From positions 1 to 5,306 of the forward strand of contig JAIXYA010000263.1 of assembly GCA_027490485.1 (NCBI GenBank): a DNA stretch of 5,306 bases, given 5' to 3'. The translations under genes were made by a program, and so were the position numbers. Positions 1 to 5,306 of this stretch are shown piece by piece. The DNA comes from Comamonadaceae bacterium. Lineage in GTDB: Bacteria > Pseudomonadota > Gammaproteobacteria > Burkholderiales > Burkholderiaceae_C. Within the stretch, counting starts at the first letter, position 1. The number at the start of each line of letters is the position of its first letter. Under the pieces are notes generated by a model. The model ran no database searches. It had not been told where the DNA came from and worked only from the letters and a program-made list of their open reading frames with translations.

Positions 1-323
1 CCTGGCAAGTCGGCTGTCACCATCACGGCAGCCGCATTTTTGATATCGATTCGACTGGCAGACGCAGCTTGCTCGAAGTCAGACATGGGGCCGTCAATGC
101 GTACGCCCATTTGTGCCAGCATGGCTTTCATGCTTTGCGTGGTGAAGGGTACAGAGGCATCATCGCCACTGCCTTGCAAACCGACGACCAAGCCAAAACC
201 GATCAACTGGTTGGGGCGTTGTGCCGCCACGGTCACCAAGTCTTTGACACGGTCAGCCCACACGGGCATGGCCAAGCCACAGGCCAAGCTCAGCAAACAG
301 GTTTTGATGAAGGAGGTTTTCAT
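1..323 (-). CDS. flgI: Flagellar P-ring protein FlgI, 3' end outside window
   Basis: FlgI forms the periplasmic P ring in the peptidoglycan layer around the rod. The window holds 107 complete codons plus two bases, against about 365 residues in a full protein. The start at 323 gives a Sec signal peptide (MKTSFIKTCLLSLACGLAMP, then VWA) with likely cleavage after Ala23, leaving DRVKDLVTVAAQRPNQLIGF. This matches the mature FlgI start ([20 protein letters not shown] in E. coli). GLVVGLQGSGDD and PFTTQSMKAMLAQMGV follow, then IKNAAAVMVTADLP at the edge, all diagnostic. The stretch between MGV and IKNAAAVMVTA (residues 75-93) is about ten residues longer than in E. coli. No clear ribosome binding site is seen in the 17 nt after flgH, so coupling to flgH translation is likely. 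Confidence 0.96.
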   Translation of the reverse strand, partial: MKTSFIKTCLLSLACGLAMPVWADRVKDLVTVAAQRPNQLIGFGLVVGLQGSGDDASVPFTTQSMKAMLAQMGVRIDGPMSDFEQAASASRIDIKNAAAVMVTADLP

Positions 324-340
324 GGCGTTTCAGTTGCGGT

Positions 341-1024
341 TTAGAAGGGCCAAAATTTCAACAAGGCGCTGGTTCCCCAGCCGGGTTTGCTGGCAGCAGC
401 CAAGTCGCCAGAACCACGGTAAGAAATTTGGGCATTCGCCAAACGCAAGGACTGCACCGTGCCGTTGGGGCCGATGTCTTGGGGGCGAATCACGCCGGCC
501 ACTTGAATCACTTCAGTGCCTTCGGAAAGCCCCAGTTTTTTCTCGCCACGCACGACCAAATTGCCGTTAGCCAAAATCTCGGTGACAGTGACAGTGACAG
601 AACCGGTCAAGCTGGCCGCTTGTGCAGCCGAGCCTTTGCCAGCGCTGGCCGTCTTGGCGGCGTTCAAGCTCAGGCCATCAAAAAAGGGATGGACATTGCC
701 CAGCAAGGTGTTCGCACCTGAGGGCAAAGCGGTGTTGCTGGCGTCACGGCTGACATCGGTTTTTTGGCTGCGGTCAGCTTGGGTGGATTCGTTCAGCATC
801 ACCGTGATGAGGTCACCGATTTGGTAGTTGCGGCCACGGCCAAACCAAGCATCGCTTTGGCGGTTGCCGTAAATGCCACCGGTCGCAGGCGCGGTTTGGT
901 CTTTAACCAATGGGTAGACCGGCGCGAAATCGGGTGAAGGCGACAAGCTGGACAACACCGGCTCGTGCGAGGCACAGCCTTGCAACACAGCTAAGAGCGT
1001 CAGTACAGAAAAAAGTTTTTTCAT
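341..1024 (-). CDS. flgH: Flagellar L-ring lipoprotein FlgH
   Basis: FlgH forms the L ring in the outer membrane, the bushing through which the rod turns. It is exported by Sec and lipidated. The N-terminus MKKLFSVLTLLAVLQGCASH has a charged start, a hydrophobic core and a lipobox LQGC with the acceptor Cys at residue 17. Residue +2 is Ala, not Asp, consistent with outer-membrane sorting. Family motifs follow: YQIGDLITVMLNESTQADRS (about 67-86), GSVTVTVTEILANGNLVVRG (141-160), EKKLGLSEGTEVIQVAGVIR (161-180) and NAQISYRGSGDLA (197-209), ending in WGTSALLKFWPF. The 227 residues are the usual length. The only cysteine is the lipidated one. A weak AGG (1037-1035) lies 10 nt before the start. The gene follows flgG after 20 nt and precedes flgI by 17 nt, so L- and P-ring proteins are made together. 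Confidence 0.97.
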   Translation of the reverse strand: MKKLFSVLTLLAVLQGCASHEPVLSSLSPSPDFAPVYPLVKDQTAPATGGIYGNRQSDAWFGRGRNYQIGDLITVMLNESTQADRSQKTDVSRDASNTALPSGANTLLGNVHPFFDGLSLNAAKTASAGKGSAAQAASLTGSVTVTVTEILANGNLVVRGEKKLGLSEGTEVIQVAGVIRPQDIGPNGTVQSLRLANAQISYRGSGDLAAASKPGWGTSALLKFWPF

Positions 1025-1044
1025 GATGGTTTAACCTAATTCAA

Positions 1045-1830
1045 TCAAAGGTTCTGGTTCAAATACTTGAGCATGCCGTCGACCGCTTCGATGGACTTGG
1101 AATTGATCTCGTAAGCGCGTTGGGTCTCGATCATGTTGACCATCTCTTCCACCACGTTCACGTTGGACGCTTCCAAAGCGCCTTGGTTCAACACACCTGC
1201 ACCCACGGTGCCAGGCTGCAGCAACTGCACCTGACCACTGGAAGCAGTGGCGGCCATCAAGTTGTTTCCTAAGGGTTTCAAACCACTTGGATTAATGAAC
1301 TTGGCAATTTGGATCTGGCCCAAGACCTGCTGGCCACCGCCTGCGACGAGTTCGACGGAGACGGTGCCGTCACGGCCAATCGTTAAAGATGAGGCGTTGT
1401 TGGGAATGGTGATATTGGGTTCGAGCAAAAAGCCGGTGGAGGTGACGAGTTGTCCGGTTCCCGACAGTTTGAATGCGCCATCGCGGGTGTAGGCGATGGT
1501 GCCGTCTTGTTGCTGGATTTGGAAAAATCCGTCGCCCATGATGGCGACATCCAAAGGGTTTTGGCTGTTGACCATGTTTCCTTGGAGGTGCAACTTTTCA
1601 GTGGCCACCGCTTTGGTACCCGTGCCCAGCATCAAACCGGTGGGTGACTGGGTGTTGGCGGTGCTTTGGCTACCCGCTTGGCGGATATTTTGGTAAAGCA
1701 AGTCTTCAAACACCGCGCGGTCGCGCTTAAAGCCCGTTGTGGAAACGTTGGCTAAGTTGTTTGAAATGACATTCATGCGCGTTTGCTGCGCATCCAAGCC
1801 GGTCTTGGAAACCCATAAAGCTGCATCCAT
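1045..1830 (-). CDS. flgG: Flagellar distal rod protein FlgG
   Basis: FlgG polymerises into the distal rod, the rigid drive shaft that passes through the P and L rings and on which the hook is built. The 261 residues match the usual 260. The N-terminal signature NVISNNLANVSTTGFKRDRA lies at residues 20-39. The FlgG-specific segment follows at residues 46-63 (YQNIRQAGSQSTANTQSP). It corresponds to the 18-residue stretch that makes the Salmonella rod straight and stiff while the related hook bends. DVAIMGDGFFQIQ, AYTRDGAFKL and ITIPNNASSLTIGRDGTVSV are standard. The C-terminal helix carries LEASNVNVVEEMVNMIETQR and AYEINSKSIEAVDGMLKYL. The start is fixed by MDAALWVSKTGLDAQQTRM and a good ribosome binding site (1842-1838). 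The gene stops 20 nt before flgH. It is well conserved and nothing looks damaged. Confidence 0.98.
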   Translation of the reverse strand: MDAALWVSKTGLDAQQTRMNVISNNLANVSTTGFKRDRAVFEDLLYQNIRQAGSQSTANTQSPTGLMLGTGTKAVATEKLHLQGNMVNSQNPLDVAIMGDGFFQIQQQDGTIAYTRDGAFKLSGTGQLVTSTGFLLEPNITIPNNASSLTIGRDGTVSVELVAGGGQQVLGQIQIAKFINPSGLKPLGNNLMAATASSGQVQLLQPGTVGAGVLNQGALEASNVNVVEEMVNMIETQRAYEINSKSIEAVDGMLKYLNQNL

Positions 1831-1837
1831 TGCTTAA

Positions 1838-1842
1838 CCCCT
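1838..1842 (-). promoter_or_regulatory. Ribosome binding site of flgG
   Basis: AGGGG lies 7 nt before the flgG ATG. It is the best Shine-Dalgarno-like sequence in the window; flgF, flgH and flgI have only weak ones. This fits flgG needing its own efficient initiation, as it has the longest spacer (47 nt) and its product is the most abundant rod protein (about 24-26 copies in Salmonella). Confidence 0.6.
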
Positions 1843-1849
1843 GTTCTTC

Positions 1850-1872
1850 AAAAAATCAGCGCCTAGGGCGCT
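1850..1872 (-). terminator. Terminator-like hairpin with T6 run in the flgF-flgG spacer
   Basis: On the transcript strand the sequence AGCGCC-CTA-GGCGCT forms a perfect 6-bp, mostly GC stem (1872-1867 with 1863-1858) and a 3-nt loop (1866-1864). Two bases (GA) follow and then six Ts (1855-1850). It begins 5 nt after the flgF stop and ends 7 nt before the flgG ribosome binding site. The shape is that of a short intrinsic terminator, but the short stem and the GA spacer suggest partial termination, attenuation or mRNA processing rather than an operon end, since flgG must be expressed. Confidence 0.5.
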
Positions 1873-1877
1873 TCCCA

Positions 1878-2645
1878 TCAATTGGCCAGTTTGAGCATGG
1901 AAGAACCAGACTGGTCGTTTTCTTGGCTGGCTTTCACCATCCGGACCTGCTGCTCAAACATGCGGGACTGCTCGATCAGTTTGACCATGGCCTCGGTGGG
2001 GCTGACATTGCTGCCCTCGAGAGCCTGTGTCGTGACTGACGCCCTTATAGGACCTGAAGCAAAATCCGCGCCTGTCGGTTTATCGTGCGCTTTGAATAAG
2101 CCATCTTCGCGGCGCGTCAAGGGGGTTTTGCTGGCGTCACGCAGCAAAAGCTGGCCAATTTGGGTCTGGGGCTGAACACCTGGGAGGTTGGGGTCGTGGA
2201 TAAAGATGCCGCCTTCTTGGGTAATCATGACCTTGAAACCGGGAGGAACGGCAATCGGCGACTGGTTATCGCCCAAGACAGGATGGCCGTTGCCGGTTTG
2301 CAGCACGCCATTGACATTGACTTGCAAATCGCCGCGGCGGGTAAACGCCAGCTCACCATTAGGGGCTTGCACACCCAAGACGGTCTGGTCGTTCATCAAA
2401 ATGTCCAAGTCGCGGCCTGTTGCCATCAAGGGGCCGGGGGCCAACTTGATGAAGTCCATATGTACGGCTTGGGGTTGGTAGTTGGAGTCAAAACCCTCGC
2501 CTTCGGCTCTGAAAGCTTTGAGCGAGACATCGTAGGAGCGCTTAAAGCCCGTGGTCGTCATATTGGCCATTTCATTGGCCAAGGCCTGACGAGCCAAACG
2601 CATTTCGGTAATTGCAGCAGAAGCGTTAAAGGCTAAGCGATCCAT
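1878..2645 (-). CDS. flgF: Flagellar proximal rod protein FlgF
   Basis: FlgF is a structural subunit of the periplasmic rod between FlgB/FlgC and FlgG. It is exported without a cleaved signal by the flagellar type III apparatus. The 255 residues match the usual ~250. The N-terminal rod/hook motif lies at about residues 24-35 as NEMANMTTTGFK, a variant of NNLANxSTxGFK. The middle holds FTRRGDLQVNVNGVLQT and GHPVLGDNQSPIAVPPG, as in other FlgF. The C-terminal helix has LEGSNVSPTEAMVKLIEQSR and a FEQQVRMVKASQEND stretch typical of FlgF rather than FlgG. The usual GDGFF-like segment after the LDI strand is replaced by NDQTVLGVQ, a local departure also loose in E. coli FlgF. There are no cysteines. 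The start at 2645 is supported by the N-terminal MDRL; only a weak GAG (2655-2653) serves as ribosome binding site, so coupling to flgE translation 22 nt upstream is likely. Confidence 0.96.
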   Translation of the reverse strand: MDRLAFNASAAITEMRLARQALANEMANMTTTGFKRSYDVSLKAFRAEGEGFDSNYQPQAVHMDFIKLAPGPLMATGRDLDILMNDQTVLGVQAPNGELAFTRRGDLQVNVNGVLQTGNGHPVLGDNQSPIAVPPGFKVMITQEGGIFIHDPNLPGVQPQTQIGQLLLRDASKTPLTRREDGLFKAHDKPTGADFASGPIRASVTTQALEGSNVSPTEAMVKLIEQSRMFEQQVRMVKASQENDQSGSSMLKLAN

Positions 2646-2667
2646 GTCGATTCTCTAAGGAGGGGCT

Positions 2668-5306
2668 TTACGCTCTGATTTGAATAATGGATTGGGTCAG
2701 CGTGGTGCTGGTCTCAATCGCCTTGGCATTGGCCTGGAAGTTACGCTGCGCGGTGATCAAGTCCACCAATTCCTGCGTCAAGTCCACGTTGGCACGCTCG
2801 GTCGCGCCAGAGCGCACCGTGCCGAAACCTGCTGAACCGGCCTCACCGTACTTAGGAGTGCCAGACGAAGCGGATTTGTAATAGCTGGTGTCACCAATCT
2901 GGCGCAAACCGGTGGGGTTGGTGAAGTTGACCAAGACCACCTTGCCCAGCGATTTTTGTGAACCGTTGGAGTAAGAAGCATTCACCAAGCCATCGTCGCC
3001 CATAGACAGGCCGACCAAGTCACCTTCGGGCGCACCGTCTTGCGACTGTGACAACACCGCATAAGGCGAGGAGAACTGGGTGGACTTGGAGTAATTGATG
3101 TTGATGGTCAAAGCGCCCTTACCGTCTGGCAGGTACACCGTGTCCAACTGCGAACCTTGTTTAGGAGACACCAAGTTACCGCCGGTGTCAAAGGTGAGTT
3201 CGCCTTTTTCCAAGAAGATGGGTGACCATTCAGGCAAGGATTTAAAGCCATCAGGGCTGAAAGTTTCATTGCCAAACTCGTCGATGTACTGTGCCACGGC
3301 CACGCCATTGACCACTTGGGTGTATTGCGTGGGCTTGATCCAGCTGGAGGTGGCACCACGGCCACCTTCCACATTCGCCAAGCCCCACTGGCTGTCGCCG
3401 GACACCTTGATGAATGAGTTGGTAGACGCTGTGCCAGAGGTGAATTTCAAGCGGTTGCTAGCGCTGTCGTAAGCCACTTTCACACCTGAGACCATGGAGC
3501 CAGTCAAACCATTTTGGTCTGCAGGACCCGCCAAGCGGTTGATGCCGTTTTGCAGCGCCAGCACAAAGCTGTCAATGGTGTAAGTGTCTTTGGGTTCCAG
3601 GTAAACCGTGCCTTTGACATCGTCCACCGACACCACGAATTTGTTGTTCGTTAGGTTGACGCTGAAGTTGTTATTGGCGTTGATACCCAAGGGCGAGCCT
3701 TGCATCACCGCAGGCTGAGATGCGATACCGCGTACTGCTGTGGACGAGATCTTTACCTCGTAGTTACCGTCTGCCAACAAGCCAAAATGCTCGGAAGCAT
3801 AGGTGCTGGGGTCTGTCAGTTTGATGCTGGAGTCGTCACCAGTAGAGCCCGACTTGAAAATGAATTTTTCGTTCACTGTGTCGTACTCCACCTTCATGCC
3901 ATAGCGCTGCATCTTCAAGGGTCGTATATAGCTGTTGGTGATGGCAGGTGCGCCCTCGGTACTCAGCGCATCGCTACCCGCGTCTTGGGTGATGGGCGAG
4001 GTGATGCCCAGCTGGTTATTGATACCTGACAACGCCACGATGGTGCCACTGCCCAAAGGTGGGGTGAAGTTGAATTTTTGTGACACAGGGTCGTAGCTGG
4101 CAGTGACTTGGTTGCCCAGCTTGGCAATGCTGTAACTTTGTGCGCCAGTGGAGACTGTGGCGGCAGCGCTGGCCTTGGCATTTAGCTCAAAACCAGTGAT
4201 CTCTGCGCCACCAGCGTCAGTGATTTTCAGGTCTTTACCGTTGATCACAGAAACATTGATCTTGCTGGTACGGGTGTCATCCCAGGCGGTACCGTCACTG
4301 GTTTTTAATGTTGATCGAATCTTGGCTTGCAAAGCCGCGGCCAAATCGGTCATGGGAGAGCTGCTGAGGTTCAACGTATCCAAGGAGATGACGCCTGTGG
4401 TGGGATAGTCCCTGCCGTTCAATGTGAAGGTGAACGACTCAAACTCGTCCCCCACTGCTTCGACAGACTGCGGAAAGCTGACATTGGACAAAGTCAATGA
4501 GCCGCCTGCTGTAACCGCGCCACCTGAGTCCAGCTCGGGGGCCACGATGCTGATGGCGCCACCCTTGGTGAGCAAGCTGCCAAAGCTAAGGTCGCTGGTG
4601 TTCAAGCTCAAAGACATGCCCGACACAAAGGTGCCGCTGCTAGCCTCTGTGGCAATGGTGAAACTGCTGGTGTCAGGCTCCCACGCCAATGTCAGCGTGT
4701 CGCCAGTGGCTCTGCTGGCTGTGAGGCCGGTTTCGGTGTTGGTCCAACCGGTCAAGACATTGATCGCCGCATCCATGTACTCCGCCAAAGCAGTGAGTTG
4801 ATCTGGACCGTTTTCTGTATCCGTTGGGTCAAAGTTGGTCAGCATGGGCGTTGCATTTGCCGCGTCGGTCGCCAAAATACTGGCCATGGTGATGGTCTTG
4901 GTCAGCTTCACACCGTCTGGTGTGGTCAGGTTGACGGTGAAATCTTTGAAATGGTTGAGCCTGTTTTCACTGCCAAAGCGGGTTTCAGAAAATGCCACGT
5001 TGTCCAGTGCCAAGCTTGAACCTGCAGCAGCACCCACGATAGGTGCGGAATCGGTGGGGCTTCGTGCGATGGTGAATTGAGTGATTTGATTGCCAGAGCC
5101 ATCCGTGATTTTGAGACCTGTATCGACAGCAGGATTTCCAGCTTGGTAAACTTCCACATTGACAAAACTGGCTTCAAAAGACGACCAACCCTGCGAGGTC
5201 AACTCAGTTTGGATATTGGTTTTCAGCTCTTTGGCAAAGGCTTCCAGCGTGGTGGTATCCATGGTGGAAATATCTAAATCGGTGATGGTGTTAGAGCCAA
5301 TCTGCA
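2668..5306 (-). CDS. flgE: Flagellar hook protein FlgE, unusually large, 5' end outside window
   Basis: This is the subunit of the extracellular flagellar hook, the universal joint between rod and filament, exported by the flagellar type III system. The last ~220 residues are typical FlgE: LTFDTGGNLVSP, a STQFSSPYAV segment, DGAPEGDLVGLSMGDDGLV, then YSNGSQKSLGKVVLVNFTNP, and a D0 helix with NVDLTQELVDLITAQRNFQA ending in IIQIRA. The frame is open to the window edge, giving 878 visible residues. The Met codon at 5262 is not taken as the start: it has no ribosome binding site before it, and the N-terminal rod/hook signature (NNxANxxTxGFK) is absent, so the true start lies upstream. Salmonella FlgE is about 400 residues; Campylobacter and Helicobacter hooks are known to be much longer. 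The extra central region is rich in Thr, Ser, Gly and Ala, has no cysteine, and contains diverged repeats (listed separately). It probably forms additional surface domains (D2/D3/D4-like). The stop is 22 nt before flgF. Identity of the C-terminus is sure; the structure of the middle is inference. Confidence 0.93.
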   Translation of the reverse strand, partial: QIGSNTITDLDISTMDTTTLEAFAKELKTNIQTELTSQGWSSFEASFVNVEVYQAGNPAVDTGLKITDGSGNQITQFTIARSPTDSAPIVGAAAGSSLALDNVAFSETRFGSENRLNHFKDFTVNLTTPDGVKLTKTITMASILATDAANATPMLTNFDPTDTENGPDQLTALAEYMDAAINVLTGWTNTETGLTASRATGDTLTLAWEPDTSSFTIATEASSGTFVSGMSLSLNTSDLSFGSLLTKGGAISIVAPELDSGGAVTAGGSLTLSNVSFPQSVEAVGDEFESFTFTLNGRDYPTTGVISLDTLNLSSSPMTDLAAALQAKIRSTLKTSDGTAWDDTRTSKINVSVINGKDLKITDAGGAEITGFELNAKASAAATVSTGAQSYSIAKLGNQVTASYDPVSQKFNFTPPLGSGTIVALSGINNQLGITSPITQDAGSDALSTEGAPAITNSYIRPLKMQRYGMKVEYDTVNEKFIFKSGSTGDDSSIKLTDPSTYASEHFGLLADGNYEVKISSTAVRGIASQPAVMQGSPLGINANNNFSVNLTNNKFVVSVDDVKGTVYLEPKDTYTIDSFVLALQNGINRLAGPADQNGLTGSMVSGVKVAYDSASNRLKFTSGTASTNSFIKVSGDSQWGLANVEGGRGATSSWIKPTQYTQVVNGVAVAQYIDEFGNETFSPDGFKSLPEWSPIFLEKGELTFDTGGNLVSPKQGSQLDTVYLPDGKGALTININYSKSTQFSSPYAVLSQSQDGAPEGDLVGLSMGDDGLVNASYSNGSQKSLGKVVLVNFTNPTGLRQIGDTSYYKSASSGTPKYGEAGSAGFGTVRSGATERANVDLTQELVDLITAQRNFQANAKAIETSTTLTQSIIQIRA
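3397..3666 (-). repeat. FlgE internal repeat unit 4, including YD-hairpin copy 3
   Basis: This is the most complete unit: strands FSVNLTNNKFVVSVDD and GTVYLEP, a predicted helix TIDSFVLALQNGINRLAG, then the YD hairpin GVKVAYDSASNRLKF with TSGTASTNSFIKVSG. It has the general look of a flagellin/hook IN motif (strand, helix containing LQxxIN, paired strands) and links the helix-type and YD-type repeats into one ancestral module. It sits directly before the conserved FlgE C-terminal region. Confidence 0.55.
3778..3900 (-). repeat. FlgE YD-type beta-hairpin repeat, copy 2
   Basis: The core GMKVEYDTVNEKFIF is followed by KSGSTGDDSSIKLTD and a closing FGL. It matches copy 3 (GVKVAYDSASNRLKF, TSGTASTNSFIKVSG, WGL) along its whole length, including the SG turn and the S-x-IK strand. 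Like copy 1, it has no obvious preceding helix. Confidence 0.6.
4003..4113 (-). repeat. FlgE YD-type beta-hairpin repeat, copy 1
   Basis: The core SYDPVSQKFNF aligns without gaps to EYDTVNEKFIF (copy 2, 3778-3900) and AYDSASNRLKF (copy 3, inside 3397-3666). The shared pattern is V-x-x-Y-D-x-x-x-x-[KR]-[FL]-x-F, followed by a Gly/Ser-rich turn, a further strand, and a closing [LF]G[IL]. This copy lacks the preceding helix seen in the full units. Confidence 0.6.
4180..4437 (-). repeat. FlgE internal repeat unit 3
   Basis: The strand SFTFTLNGRDYPTTGVISL is followed by a predicted helix (MTDLAAALQAKIRSTL) and the strands INVSVINGKDLKITDAGGAE. Helix and terminal strands match unit 1 at 5065-5304 in order and in residues: LKITD, then G, IT and F at equal spacing. 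This is the clearest pair of repeats in the hook protein and argues that its extra mass arose by domain duplication. Confidence 0.6.
4651..4941 (-). repeat. FlgE internal repeat unit 2 (weak copy)
   Basis: A more diverged copy of the same layout: a strand FTVNLTTPDG, a predicted helix around DQLTALAEYMDAAINVL, then strands TLTLAWEPDTSSFTIA. It lines up with the other units by the order of strand, helix and strands rather than by strong residue identity, so it is the least certain unit. Confidence 0.35.
5065..5304 (-). repeat. FlgE internal repeat unit 1 (helix plus beta hairpin)
   Basis: This protein-level repeat begins at or beyond the window edge. It has a predicted amphipathic helix (TLEAFAKELKTNIQTEL) followed by beta segments ending in LKITDGSGNQITQFTI. 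That last segment aligns with LKITDAGGAEITGFEL in the unit at 4180-4437, with 9 of 16 residues identical by eye and no gap. The layout (helix, then strands) resembles the flagellin/hook IN motif family known from flagellins and hook-associated proteins; that family assignment is inference. Confidence 0.6.

Noticed and set aside
40..570. A 176-codon open frame on the + strand, with a perfect AAGGAGG (310-316) five bases before an internal ATG at 322.
   Set aside because: It lies opposite flgI and flgH, which are unmistakable. The AAGGAGG is simply the complement of flgI codons 3-5 (Thr-Ser-Phe). The translation has no recognisable family features and a composition typical of antisense frames.
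735..746. Matching gctggcgtcacg in flgH (around 735-746) and in flgF (around 2129-2140).
   Set aside because: Both encode an RDAS-type tetrapeptide with the same codons, in unrelated structural contexts. A 12-nt match is easily due to chance and codon preference.
1025..1044. Possible promoter or extra regulatory site in the flgG-flgH gap.
   Set aside because: Only 20 nt are available. They are AT-rich because of a TTGAATTAGGTTAAA stretch, but no paired -35/-10 or sigma-28/sigma-54 elements can be fitted convincingly.
1723..1737. A 15-nt exact match gcgcttaaagcccgt between flgG (1723-1737) and flgF (2538-2552).
   Set aside because: Both copies encode the shared TTGFKR part of the rod/hook N-terminal motif. 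It reflects common ancestry of FlgF and FlgG, not an attachment site or mobile repeat.
2160..2636. A 158-codon open frame on the + strand opposite flgF.
   Set aside because: It is an antisense shadow of flgF, with no ribosome binding site and no recognisable protein features. flgF on the other strand explains the whole stretch.
2668..5262. The Met codon at 5262 as the real start of the hook gene.
   Set aside because: The frame continues open to the window edge, no Shine-Dalgarno sequence precedes 5262, and the essential N-terminal D0/D1 region of FlgE would be missing.

Overview
The window is one continuous stretch of a bacterial flagellar rod/hook operon, read entirely on the minus strand in the order flgE (3' part) - flgF - flgG - flgH - flgI (5' part). 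This is the standard flgBCDEFGHIJKL order of proteobacteria. The presence of L-ring and P-ring genes (flgH, flgI) shows a Gram-negative, outer-membrane organism with periplasmic-rod-type flagella. Protein style, moderate GC and close similarity of FlgG to the beta/gamma-proteobacterial form suggest Burkholderiales, perhaps Comamonadaceae. That placement is inference from memory of the families, not a search result.

Layout, following transcription from high to low coordinates: 5306-2668 is the 3' part of a very large flgE (hook protein). Its start lies outside the window and the reading frame stays open to the edge. 2645-1878 is flgF (proximal rod), 1830-1045 is flgG (distal rod), 1024-341 is flgH (L-ring lipoprotein) and 323-1 is the start of flgI (P-ring, with signal peptide). 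Gaps are 22, 47, 20 and 17 nt, so the genes are almost certainly co-transcribed. No gene-free stretch exceeds 50 bases. No RNA gene, mobile element, CRISPR array or convincing promoter was found.

The products act in sequence. FlgF and FlgG build the rod across the periplasm, FlgI and FlgH form the bushings in peptidoglycan and outer membrane, and FlgE polymerises outside as the hook.

The operon is ordinary in content. Two things stand out. The hook protein has at least 878 visible residues without its N-terminal D0/D1 half, against about 400 in Salmonella, and its extra mass is built from diverged internal beta-rich repeats. The only longer spacer (flgF-flgG) carries a small, perfect GC-rich hairpin followed by a T6 run, which looks like an intrinsic terminator or attenuator inside the operon. 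I see no evidence for an unrelated novel system.
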